Source: Dyella_B sp035486915
GTDB lineage: Bacteria; Pseudomonadota; Gammaproteobacteria; Xanthomonadales; Rhodanobacteraceae
Direction: 5' to 3'
Assembly: GCF_035486915.1 (NCBI RefSeq)
Contig: NZ_DATHMR010000100.1
Span: forward strand, 11,118 to 75,117
DNA length: 64,000 nucleotides
Made by a program: the position numbers and the translations under genes. A model generated the notes under the pieces. The model had not been told where the DNA came from. It was given only the letters and a program-made list of their open reading frames with translations, and ran no database searches. Positions 8,196 through 16,328 of this stretch are shown here, piece after piece; position 1 is the stretch's first letter, and each line of letters opens with the position of its first letter.

Positions 8196-9998
8196 ATGGC
8201 CAATACGATCGAATTGAAAGTCCCCGATATCGGCGGGCACGACAACGTGCCGGTGATCGAGGTGCTGGTGAAAGTCGGCGACAAGGTTGAGCAGGAGCAA
8301 AGCCTGATCACGCTCGAATCCGACAAGGCGACGATGGAAATTCCCGCCAGCGCGGCAGGCGTCGTCAAGGAACTCAAGCTGAAAGTGGGCGATGAGGTTT
8401 CCGAGGGCGCCGTGATTGCCGTGCTTGAAGTCGGTGAGGGTGCAAGTGCTCCTGCAGAGCCAAAGAACTCCGCCCCGGCTCCGGCTCCGGCGCCCGCACC
8501 GAAAAGCGAATCCGCACCTGCACCGGCTGCTGCCAAGGCGCCTTCTGCGCCCGCACCGCAAGCGGCTGGCGCAAGCGGTCGGAAAGCCGATATCGAGTGC
8601 AAACTCATCGTGCTGGGCTCCGGTCCGGGCGGTTACACGGCTGCATTCCGCGCGGCGGATCTAGGCGTCGACACCGTGCTGGTCGAACGCTACGCCACGC
8701 TCGGCGGCGTTTGCCTCAACGTCGGCTGCATTCCGTCCAAGGCATTGCTGCACGCCGCGGCTGTGATCGACGAAGCCGACGCGATGGCCGCACACGGTGT
8801 CACCTTCGGCAAGCCGAAGATCGACATCGATAAGCTCCGCAGCTTCAAAACCAAGGTGGTCGGCCAGCTCACCGGCGGTCTCGCCAGCATGGCCAAGCAG
8901 CGCAAGGTGCGCGTCGTGCAGGGCGTTGGCACCTTTGTGTCGCCGAACGAACTGGAAGTGGAAACTGCCGACGGCAAGAAACTCATCCACTTCGAATACG
9001 CCATCATCGCGGCCGGTTCGCAGTCGGTGAAACTGCCCGCATTCCCGTGGGACGACGACCGCGTCGTCGATTCCACCGGCGCGCTGGAAATGAAGGATGT
9101 GCCGGCGAAACTATTGGTCGTCGGCGGCGGCATCATCGGTCTGGAAATGGCCACTGTGTACTCCGCGCTCGGCAGCGAAGTGACCGTGGTCGAATTCATG
9201 GACCAGATCATTCCGGGTACCGATGCCGATCTGATCAAGCCGCTCGCCAAGCGTCTTGGCAGCAAGCTCAAGGGTATTCACCTCAAGACCAAGGTAGTCG
9301 AGGCGAAAGCCACGAAGAAAGGTATCGAAGTCAGCTACGAAGGCGAAAACATTCCTGCCACTACCGTGTTCGATCGCGTACTGGTTGCTGTTGGCCGTTC
9401 GCCGAATGGCAAGAAGATCGGCGCTGAAAAGGCTGGTGTTGCCGTCACGGATCGCGGCTTTATCGATGTCGACACGCAGATGCGCACCAATGTGAAACAC
9501 ATCTTCGCCATCGGCGACATCGTCGGTCAGCCGATGCTGGCGCATAAAGCCACGCACGAAGCAAAGGTCGCCGCTGAAGTGGTCGCCGGTCAGAAGAGTC
9601 ATTTCGACGCGCGCGTAATTCCGTCGGTGGCGTATACCGATCCGGAAGTGGCATGGGTCGGTGTCACCGAGCGCGAGGCGAAAGAGAAAGGTTTGAAGGT
9701 CGGCGTCGGCAAATTCCCGTGGGCTGCCAGTGGTCGCGCCATTGGCATCGATCGCACGGAAGGCTTCACCAAGCTGATCTTCGACGAAGAAACGCATCGT
9801 GTGGTCGGCGGCGCCATCATCGGCCCGCACGCAGGCGATCTGATTTCCGAAGTCGCGCTCGCCATCGAAATGGGCAGCGAAGCGGCGGATATCGGCCTCA
9901 CCATCCATCCGCATCCGACATTGAGCGAATCGGTGGGTATGGCTGCGGAAGCCTACGAAGGCACAATTACCGATCTGTACATGCCAAAAAAGAAATAA
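8196..9998 (+). CDS. lpdA: Dihydrolipoyl dehydrogenase (E3) with N-terminal lipoyl domain
   Basis: A 600-residue flavoprotein that reoxidises dihydrolipoamide with NAD+. It is about 125 residues longer than plain E3 because of an N-terminal lipoyl domain (1-80, lysine K44 in ESDKATME) and an Ala/Pro linker (85-128). The E3 part has the FAD motif GSGPGG near 141, the redox pair in CLNVGCIPSK (Cys172 and Cys177), the NAD motif GGGIIGLEMA near 310 and the C-terminal His/Glu pair in HPHPTLSES near 571. Its lipoyl domain is nearly the same as that of aceF. GGGAGAG precedes the ATG. A strong terminator follows. Confidence 0.96.
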   Translation: MANTIELKVPDIGGHDNVPVIEVLVKVGDKVEQEQSLITLESDKATMEIPASAAGVVKELKLKVGDEVSEGAVIAVLEVGEGASAPAEPKNSAPAPAPAPAPKSESAPAPAAAKAPSAPAPQAAGASGRKADIECKLIVLGSGPGGYTAAFRAADLGVDTVLVERYATLGGVCLNVGCIPSKALLHAAAVIDEADAMAAHGVTFGKPKIDIDKLRSFKTKVVGQLTGGLASMAKQRKVRVVQGVGTFVSPNELEVETADGKKLIHFEYAIIAAGSQSVKLPAFPWDDDRVVDSTGALEMKDVPAKLLVVGGGIIGLEMATVYSALGSEVTVVEFMDQIIPGTDADLIKPLAKRLGSKLKGIHLKTKVVEAKATKKGIEVSYEGENIPATTVFDRVLVAVGRSPNGKKIGAEKAGVAVTDRGFIDVDTQMRTNVKHIFAIGDIVGQPMLAHKATHEAKVAAEVVAGQKSHFDARVIPSVAYTDPEVAWVGVTEREAKEKGLKVGVGKFPWAASGRAIGIDRTEGFTKLIFDEETHRVVGGAIIGPHAGDLISEVALAIEMGSEAADIGLTIHPHPTLSESVGMAAEAYEGTITDLYMPKKK

Positions 9999-10010
9999 CG
10001 CTGCATGATG

Positions 10011-10039
10011 AAAAGGCCGGATTTATCCGGCCTTTTTTT
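10011..10039 (+). terminator. Rho-independent terminator after lpdA
   Basis: AAAAGGCCGGA pairs perfectly with TCCGGCCTTTT around a TTTA loop and continues into a T-run, 12 bases after the lpdA stop. It is the end of the aceF-lpdA unit. Confidence 0.92.
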
Positions 10040-10151
10040 ATTCGTCATAAAGTGTTTTGGATGCCGCGACTGCGCCCGTCTGCATCTTTGCCTGCATCCA
10101 CGCAAACAAATCGTTTTGCACGATAAAACCATCGTGACCCACGAAGCCGGA
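10038..10151 (-). pseudogene. Relic of a DinB-type polymerase C-terminus (37 codons)
   Basis: Read on the minus strand, this frame starts abruptly at SGFVGHDGFIVQNDLF and runs to a stop after 37 codons. The intact dinB at 13982 ends SGFVDQDSFIAQRDLF; 11 of the 16 aligned residues are identical, including the QxDLF peptide that looks like a sliding-clamp-binding motif. Upstream of SGF the similarity stops and a TAA follows 10 codons further up, with no plausible start. I read it as the tail of a lost second dinB, or a fragment left by a duplication. It overlaps the T-run of the lpdA terminator. Confidence 0.55.
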
Positions 10152-10436
10152 CCGCCTATGTCTGTCAGCTTTAGCGGTTTAGCCGTCCAAGGTACATGGC
10201 CTGGACGTTGATCAGCCGATTCTGGCATGTGGTGATCGTGAATGCGCCAAGACAGCTGCCCCATTCGCGGATATAGTTGCGCGCAAGGATTCAATAACCA
10301 GGTTTTTCGGCTCATTTCAGTCAGTCGGTGCAGCATTTAGTATGAGTACGACCTGGATGTGCGTGTGACAGGCATGTCCGAGCAAGGGCTTGCGAACCGC
10401 CAGTATTCCGATTTTGTTGAACTTCAGGACACCCCC
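10152..10436. other. Intergenic region upstream of the DUF389 gene
   Basis: About 285 bases with no supported gene. It lies between the DinB relic and the DUF389 start. I see no convincing sigma-70 promoter, repeat or RNA here. The region may contain further decayed dinB sequence beyond what I can recognise. Confidence 0.5.
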
Positions 10437-11780
10437 ATGAATACGGACCGTTCCACATCGTCGGGCCGAGCCCGCGCGAACCGCTTTTGGCGTTGGCGTA
10501 ATGCCCATTTGATTCGCAACGTCGATCATGCGGCAGTTATGGCAAACGTCATGGATGGTGGGGTTCTGACGCCACGCTACGCGTTCATGGCGATCATGTC
10601 TTGCGGCATCGCTATTCTTGGTTTGCTGCAATCGTCGGCGGCCGTGGTGATCGGCGCGATGCTCATTTCGCCACTAATGGGGCCCATCGTTCAATTGGGC
10701 TTCTCGCTGTGCGTAGTCGATTTCCGCATGATGGGACGCGCACTGGTGGCATTGCTGGCGGGCATTGCGTTGGCGTTGGTGATTGCCATGTGCATTGTCT
10801 GGCTTTCTCCGCTGCGCGAAGCCACCAGCGAAATCCTCGCGCGAACGCAACCGACGCTTTTCGATCTCTTGGTTGCGTTGTTCTCCGGTTTGGCGGGCGG
10901 TTACGCTGTGATCACCCGCAAGGGAGAAACCATCGTCGGTGTCGCCATTGCCACGGCTTTGATGCCGCCGCTCGCAGTGGTGGCTTATGGTTTGGCTGTT
11001 CGCGATATGAGCATCGCAGGTGGCGCATTCTTCCTGTTCATGACCAATCTGTTGGTGATAGCGCTTGCCGTCACCTTGATTGCGAAATGGTACGGATTCG
11101 GCACCGACAATTCGCCGCAGCACACAGCCTGGCAGGCTGCGATTATCGTCGTGACGTTTGCCGTGCTGGTCATTCCCTTGGGTCTGGCGCTGCGCAATAT
11201 CGCCGAGCAGTCCTGGACCGCGAAAGAAGCGACCGCAGCGGTCGACGATTATCTGCACGAGCACGGCGGAAGTATCGAACAGATGAAAGTAGAACGCCGT
11301 GGTGAGCGATTCGCGGTCAATCTTGTTCTGCTGGTGCCGTCCTATCTCAATGATGCGCAGGACAAAATTCAGGCGCTGATTGGCCAGAAACTCAAGCACG
11401 CGCCGATCGTGCAGGTCCGCCAGACATTGGAAGCCAGCGACAGCATGACGCGGGATAGAGCCACGGTCGATGCGCTCCGCGTTCAAGTCGACGATTTGAA
11501 TTTGCAGGTGGAAGAGCTGAAAAGACAGGCCGAGCCATGGATCGCTTTGCACGTGAAGAATCTCTTGCAGCAACCATGCGATGTCGCCGTCGACATGAAC
11601 AAGCGCAAGATCACCGTTACGCTTCCCGCTACGGGTGACGCCGACGACAAACAAATACTTGCGTTGAGAGAACGCTTGGCGCCACTCGAACCGGGTTGGG
11701 CTATCGAAATAACGAAAGCAACCGCTACACAGCCAGTTGCCTCGGAGAATCCATCCGCTCCGCAAGAAGCCGGTCACTGA
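10437..11780 (+). CDS. DUF389 family membrane protein
   Basis: A 447-residue inner-membrane protein. After a soluble, Arg-rich N-terminus (residues 1-40) it has about six to seven hydrophobic helices between residues 48 and 265. These include the family signatures 'SSAAVVIGAMLISPLMGPIVQLG' and 'GGYAVITRKGETIVGVAIATALMPPLAVV'. A soluble C-terminal part with a coiled-coil-like stretch follows (VDALRVQVDDLNLQVEELKRQ, about 350-370). A GTG at 10359 is open in frame, but ATG 10437 has AGGA 7 bases upstream and is chosen. Family function is not established; hydrophobicity and conserved Gly/Pro suggest a transporter or channel. Confidence 0.8.
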   Translation: MNTDRSTSSGRARANRFWRWRNAHLIRNVDHAAVMANVMDGGVLTPRYAFMAIMSCGIAILGLLQSSAAVVIGAMLISPLMGPIVQLGFSLCVVDFRMMGRALVALLAGIALALVIAMCIVWLSPLREATSEILARTQPTLFDLLVALFSGLAGGYAVITRKGETIVGVAIATALMPPLAVVAYGLAVRDMSIAGGAFFLFMTNLLVIALAVTLIAKWYGFGTDNSPQHTAWQAAIIVVTFAVLVIPLGLALRNIAEQSWTAKEATAAVDDYLHEHGGSIEQMKVERRGERFAVNLVLLVPSYLNDAQDKIQALIGQKLKHAPIVQVRQTLEASDSMTRDRATVDALRVQVDDLNLQVEELKRQAEPWIALHVKNLLQQPCDVAVDMNKRKITVTLPATGDADDKQILALRERLAPLEPGWAIEITKATATQPVASENPSAPQEAGH

Positions 11781-11810
11781 CCTTTGAAAAATGCAGCCTC
11801 GGCTCTTGCT

Positions 11811-13985
11811 TCATTGCCACGATGAAAAGCCAGGCACGAAGGGGAAGGTGAGCGATTCGTAGTATTTGAGCGACTGTTGTGGCGGGGCGTAGCCCGATGG
11901 CAGCGGCAGACCCGAGATGCTTTGGAAATAAGCGATGCATGCATCGCGCCACCACTGCGCTTCCTTTTGCTGTATGGCAAGAAAAGTGGCGACCTGCTGA
12001 TAACGCTCGTCGTCGATGTAGCCGTCCATATGACGCCATGTTTCGCGCATCTGCTTCACGTCATCCACGCCTTGCGTGTAATGCGCGATCAGTTCGTACC
12101 AAAGCGTCTGGCCGGAACGCATGCGGTAATCCCAGGGCACGTGATGAAAAAAAAGCAGATATTGCTCGGGCGTCTGTTTCAGGTCGTTGAATTGTGCGGC
12201 GATGGGTGGCGCGTATTGCGCAACGGCATCGCTGCCCGTGTTGGTTCGATCGAAGCCAATGCCTTGATGGTCTGCGCGGTGGTAATAAACGGGACGCCAA
12301 TCCGCACGCGATTCGCTCGCATCCCACGGTGCGGGGCCGTAATGATGCCCCGGCCCCATGATGTGAACCAAGCCAAGCGGCGTCATGTAGTCGACCACCG
12401 CTTCGCGCGACCTCATCATCATGTCGACGACCGGTTTGACGAAGGCGTTATTGTTTGTGAACGTCATACGCACCCATTCATCGGCAATCGTGCGCGATGA
12501 CAGTGTGGGGTTCCACGCCAATCGGCCAAACACATACCAGTTTGCCTGGTTGAAGTCCGAGCCGGTCCAGTTGCGATCGGTGCCGATGTTCGAGTCGCCG
12601 GTCATGCCCGTCAGCGTATGGCCTTCCAGCGACCCGTCGATCACCTTCGCCACCGTGGAGCCCTTGCCGTGCACCATGGTGTCGGCAGAGAGCACCTCTT
12701 CATACAGCGGCCCCAGATAAACAAGATGCGTGGCAAAGCCGAGGTATTCCTTGGTGATTTCGAATTCCATCATCAGCGGCGTTTTTGGCATCGCACCGAA
12801 GAGAGGATGGAAGGGTTCGCGCGGCTGAAAATCGATCGGCCCATTCTTTACCGGCAATATCACATTGGCTCGAAAGTGGCCGTCGAGGGGTTTGAATTCC
12901 TCGTAAGCCTGCTTCGCGCGATCATCCGGATTGTTCTGCGAATAAACGAACGTGCGCCACATGACGATGCCACCGTGCGGCGCGAGCGCATCGGCAAGCA
13001 CGTTCGCACCATCGGCATGTGTGCGACCGTAGTCTTCCGGGCCCGGCTGACCTTCCGAGTTGGCTTTCACCAGAAAGCCGCCGAAGTCGGGAATGATCCG
13101 GTAGATCTCATCGGCTTTCTCGCGCCACCAGCGTTGCACCTGCGGATCAAAGGGATCGGCAGTCTTTAGTCCACCGATTTCAATCGGCGCGCTGAAGCGA
13201 ATACTGAGATAGACGCGGATGCCATAGGGCCGAAACACGTCCGCCAACGCGGCGACTTTTTCCAAATAGGTCGGGGTCAGAATGGTGGCGCCATCGGTGA
13301 CGTCGTTGAGCACCGTTCCATTGATACCGATCGAAGCATTCGCGCGCGCGTAGTCGGTGTAACGCGGGGCACGCCAGTCCGGCAGCTTCCACCAATCCCA
13401 GATCGATGCGCCGGCATAACCGCGTTCTACCTGGCCATTGAGATAGTCCCAGTGCTCAAGCACGCGTAGCTTCAAGCGTGGCGATTCACGTATATCGAGG
13501 TGATCGATGGATTGCTCGGTCTGCAGCAGGCGCAGGAAATGGAATGCGCCATACAGTGCGCCCACATCGGTGTTGCCGACGATGGCTGTGGCGGTGTGGC
13601 CGTTCACGGCGACGCTGCGGATCAGATAACCCTCATTTCCCAGGCTTTTCGTATCCAGTTTCAGTTGCGCGATGAGCGGCGAAGACGATGGTGTACCGAC
13701 GATGATGGCCCCATCGCGGGTGATGTCGTGCGAAAGCAGGGGGCCGTGACCGAGCAGACCATCCAGCCCGCGCTGCAGTTCCTCGCGGGTGACCGTCTGA
13801 GTAGGTGTCGCGGAGCCGATGATCAACTGCGACGCATGGCCGCCATAGAGCTTCACCTGCTCGGGTGCGAGCAAGCGATAGCGCATCCAAAGATCGTATC
13901 CATCTTCGGCACGCGTCGGCGTTGCACAAAGAGATGTCGCGATGACGACGACAAGCGACACCAGCGTACGGATGAATGCATTCAT
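11811..13985 (-). CDS. aguA: Alpha-glucuronidase, glycoside hydrolase family 67
   Basis: A 724-residue enzyme with a signal peptide (cleavage near residue 26, ATPTRA-ED), so periplasmic or secreted. GH67 enzymes remove 4-O-methyl-glucuronic acid from the end of short xylo-oligosaccharides. Visible family features are 'YGAFHFLRLLQT', 'ESPRLKLRVLEHWDYLNG', 'WRAPRYTDYARANASIGING', E311 in KANSEGQPGP (expected acid), D385 in NGPIDFQPRE and the conserved MEFEITKEY block at 406-414 (expected base region). Its length matches Cellvibrio GlcA67A. The ATG overlaps the dinB stop by 4 bases; no other xylan genes are adjacent, which is unusual. Confidence 0.93.
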   Translation of the reverse strand: MNAFIRTLVSLVVVIATSLCATPTRAEDGYDLWMRYRLLAPEQVKLYGGHASQLIIGSATPTQTVTREELQRGLDGLLGHGPLLSHDITRDGAIIVGTPSSSPLIAQLKLDTKSLGNEGYLIRSVAVNGHTATAIVGNTDVGALYGAFHFLRLLQTEQSIDHLDIRESPRLKLRVLEHWDYLNGQVERGYAGASIWDWWKLPDWRAPRYTDYARANASIGINGTVLNDVTDGATILTPTYLEKVAALADVFRPYGIRVYLSIRFSAPIEIGGLKTADPFDPQVQRWWREKADEIYRIIPDFGGFLVKANSEGQPGPEDYGRTHADGANVLADALAPHGGIVMWRTFVYSQNNPDDRAKQAYEEFKPLDGHFRANVILPVKNGPIDFQPREPFHPLFGAMPKTPLMMEFEITKEYLGFATHLVYLGPLYEEVLSADTMVHGKGSTVAKVIDGSLEGHTLTGMTGDSNIGTDRNWTGSDFNQANWYVFGRLAWNPTLSSRTIADEWVRMTFTNNNAFVKPVVDMMMRSREAVVDYMTPLGLVHIMGPGHHYGPAPWDASESRADWRPVYYHRADHQGIGFDRTNTGSDAVAQYAPPIAAQFNDLKQTPEQYLLFFHHVPWDYRMRSGQTLWYELIAHYTQGVDDVKQMRETWRHMDGYIDDERYQQVATFLAIQQKEAQWWRDACIAYFQSISGLPLPSGYAPPQQSLKYYESLTFPFVPGFSSWQ

Positions 13986-15082
13986 GTCTGATGTGCCGAT
14001 ACGTTGTCGAAAAGATCGCGTTGCGCGATGAAACTATCCTGATCCACAAAGCCGGACAGACCCACGCCAACCAAACGATAGCGGCTATCTGCCGGCCGTT
14101 CCACGCGCTCGCGCAGCGCACACGCCAGATCGGCGAGTTCCGCAGCAGAGCTTGGAAGCACAGCAGGCGAGAGACTGCGTGTGAGCGTGTGAAAATCCGA
14201 TGTCTTGAGTTTCAATACGACGGTGCGCGCGACGCGGCCTGTCTCGCGCTGATGCGCAGCCCAGGTTTTTTCGGCGAGGCGGCGTATATGCGGTTCGAGT
14301 TCATCGAGTGTGATGTCATGTTCGAACGTGTCTTCCGCAGAAACTTGCAGCGTCGCCCGGTCCGGCTGCACCGCATGTTCGTCGATACCGAGCGAAAGTT
14401 CATGCAGGCGGCGCCCCCAGCGGCCAAAGCGCATCTCCAGATCGGCAAGCGTTATCTGGCGCAGATCGCTTACGGTTTTGATGCCCAGCGCTTCCAGCTT
14501 CGCTTCCATCACCTTGCCGACGCCGGGCAGTCGATTGACCGCTAGTGGCGCGAGAAACGCCTCGATCTGATGGGGACGAATAACATACAAGCCATCGGGC
14601 TTGTTCCAGTCCGACGCGATCTTGGCGAGGAACTTGTTCGGTGCGACACCGGCCGATGCCGTGAGGTTGGTTTCCTCGCGAATCGCCGCGCGAATCGCTT
14701 GCGCGGTGGCTGTTGCAGACGGTAAATCGGTCTTGGTGACGGTGACATCCAGATACGCTTCATCCAGTGACAATGGTTCGATCAGATCCGTATGTCGCGC
14801 AAAAATCTCGCGCACCTGTCGCGACACTGCCTTGTAACGCACGAAATCCGGCGGTACGAAGATCGCTTGTGGACACAAGCGCTCCGCACGTACCGCCGGC
14901 ATTGCCGAGCGCACGCCAAACTTGCGCGCCTCGTAACTGGCCGCACACACCACCGATCGCGCGCCACGCCACGCGACGACCACCGGTTTGCCGCGCAGCG
15001 ATGGATCGTCACGCTGCTCCACCGACGCGTAGAACGCGTCCATGTCGACGTGAAGGATCTTGCGTGGTGGTGGTGTGGACAA
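13982..15082 (-). CDS. dinB: DNA polymerase IV
   Basis: A 366-residue Y-family translesion polymerase. The catalytic acidic residues are visible: HVDMDAFYASVEQ (D13) and SLDEAYLD (D107, E108). The palm and thumb block 'VAPNKFLAKIASDWNKPDG', a helix-hairpin-helix 'RLPGVGKVMEAKLEALGI' and a little-finger domain follow. QRDLF at 354-358 is a good sliding-clamp-binding pentapeptide. The only start before the catalytic motif is a TTG at 15082, with no strong ribosome binding site, so expression may be low. No LexA-like palindrome is seen upstream. aguA is translationally coupled downstream. Confidence 0.93.
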   Translation of the reverse strand: MSTPPPRKILHVDMDAFYASVEQRDDPSLRGKPVVVAWRGARSVVCAASYEARKFGVRSAMPAVRAERLCPQAIFVPPDFVRYKAVSRQVREIFARHTDLIEPLSLDEAYLDVTVTKTDLPSATATAQAIRAAIREETNLTASAGVAPNKFLAKIASDWNKPDGLYVIRPHQIEAFLAPLAVNRLPGVGKVMEAKLEALGIKTVSDLRQITLADLEMRFGRWGRRLHELSLGIDEHAVQPDRATLQVSAEDTFEHDITLDELEPHIRRLAEKTWAAHQRETGRVARTVVLKLKTSDFHTLTRSLSPAVLPSSAAELADLACALRERVERPADSRYRLVGVGLSGFVDQDSFIAQRDLFDNVSAHQT

Positions 15083-15114
15083 GGTTATCGGGGAGCGGGG
15101 CAGTGTCCCCGATT

Positions 15115-16050
15115 CTAGGACGTGCTGTCCGCCTTCGCAGCCGTGACGTCAGGACGCTCTTTTTTGAGCTGTTTGAGCCGCTCGACGACGTGCTGGGCGA
15201 AGCGCTCCGCGGCATCCGGCCGTATCCCCAGATGCAGCAGCGGCTCGATCAACTCCAGCTCCATGATACAAAACTGCCCGTCGACCACGACCCCATCGAC
15301 ACGCGCATAAACCTGCTCGCGATAACCCAGTGCTGCAACGGTAGCCAGGGCGCTATCCGCTGTCTGCACAATGAACGCATCAGGCTTCGCTGGCGTTGCC
15401 GTGCCACCATGATCTTCCTGCACGCGATAATCGCCTTTGGCAGGATGTTTGAGCACCGCATGGCTGTAAGTTCCGCCGAAGTAGAGCAACGACCACTCGC
15501 CATTCGTCGCTATTTCCGGCACAAACGGCTGCACCAGGTAATCCAGATGCGATGGCAATGACGTGATCGTCTCTTTGAACGCTGCGGTGCCAAGCGTGCC
15601 TCGTGCCGTGTGCCATGCACCGCCGCTGACACTCGGCTTGATGACCACCTCGCGCGAAGGAACCGATTGCAACACTTCCAGCAACGAGCCGGCACGTGCA
15701 AAGTGCGTGGGAATAATCGGTACGCCGTGTTGCTCAAGATCGAGCAGATAGCGTTTTTCGCTGTTCCAGCGAACAAGTCGGGTGTCGTTGATTGTTGGCA
15801 CACCACGCTGATCAAGTCGATCAAGCCACGCGAGAAACGCCGAGTATTGCTGAAAATAATCCCACACCGTGCGGATCAGCACGGCATCGAACGACGTCCA
15901 ATCCACGTCGGGATCATTCCACACACACACGGTTGGCTGGACACCAAGCAACTCCAGCACGGCTACGAAATACACATCATCCACATGCACCGACCGAAAC
16001 GCTTCGGCCGTGGCAATGGCAATACGGAAATCAGAAACAGGCGCAGACAT
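15115..16050 (-). CDS. ATP-grasp domain protein, RimK/glutathione-synthetase-like
   Basis: A 311-residue cytosolic protein. The N-terminal third is a pre-ATP-grasp fold (VYFVAVLELLGVQPTVCVWNDPDVDWTSFD). ATP-grasp elements are 'EVVIKPSVSGGAWHT' (nucleotide-binding Lys and Gly loop), 'YLVQPFVPEIATNGEWSLLYF' and the metal-binding end 'YARVDGVVVDGQFCIMELELIEP'. The reading frame is open a further 59 codons, but ATG 16050 has GGAGG 7 bases before it and is chosen. Such enzymes ligate a carboxylate to an amine or thiol using ATP; DcsG- and glutathione-synthetase-like proteins are the nearest layout I know. The substrate is unknown. Confidence 0.75.
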   Translation of the reverse strand: MSAPVSDFRIAIATAEAFRSVHVDDVYFVAVLELLGVQPTVCVWNDPDVDWTSFDAVLIRTVWDYFQQYSAFLAWLDRLDQRGVPTINDTRLVRWNSEKRYLLDLEQHGVPIIPTHFARAGSLLEVLQSVPSREVVIKPSVSGGAWHTARGTLGTAAFKETITSLPSHLDYLVQPFVPEIATNGEWSLLYFGGTYSHAVLKHPAKGDYRVQEDHGGTATPAKPDAFIVQTADSALATVAALGYREQVYARVDGVVVDGQFCIMELELIEPLLHLGIRPDAAERFAQHVVERLKQLKKERPDVTAAKADSTS

Positions 16051-16328
16051 GCGAACACCTCCAGTCACTGGGGTGGGCGCCCTTGGCATTGTAGGCGGCA
16101 TACCGAGCGTGGCGGACCGATGTCCGTCGCAGCACCCCTCGGGGCCGAGGCGCCAATAAACGACATGGCGCGTGACGGCGCGAGTATCCGGGTGCCTCCA
16201 ATGCGATGTCAATGTGACCAAGGGCATGTCCTTCGGTGCCCGTTTTGATCAAGGCCGTCGAGCGATGACAGTGCATGCGGCATAAGTCACCAGAAATTTT
16301 GTGCCGACTCGGGTTATTGTCGACATCT

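Noticed and set aside
10674..11777. 367-residue minus-strand open frame opposite the DUF389 gene
   Set aside because: The plus strand encodes membrane helices with conserved family blocks; the minus frame is His/Gln/Arg-rich with no recognisable domain.
16275..16328. Upstream ATG for the amino acid permease
   Set aside because: It adds 18 residues without conservation before the normal family start, though neither start has a strong ribosome binding site, so this is a preference rather than proof.
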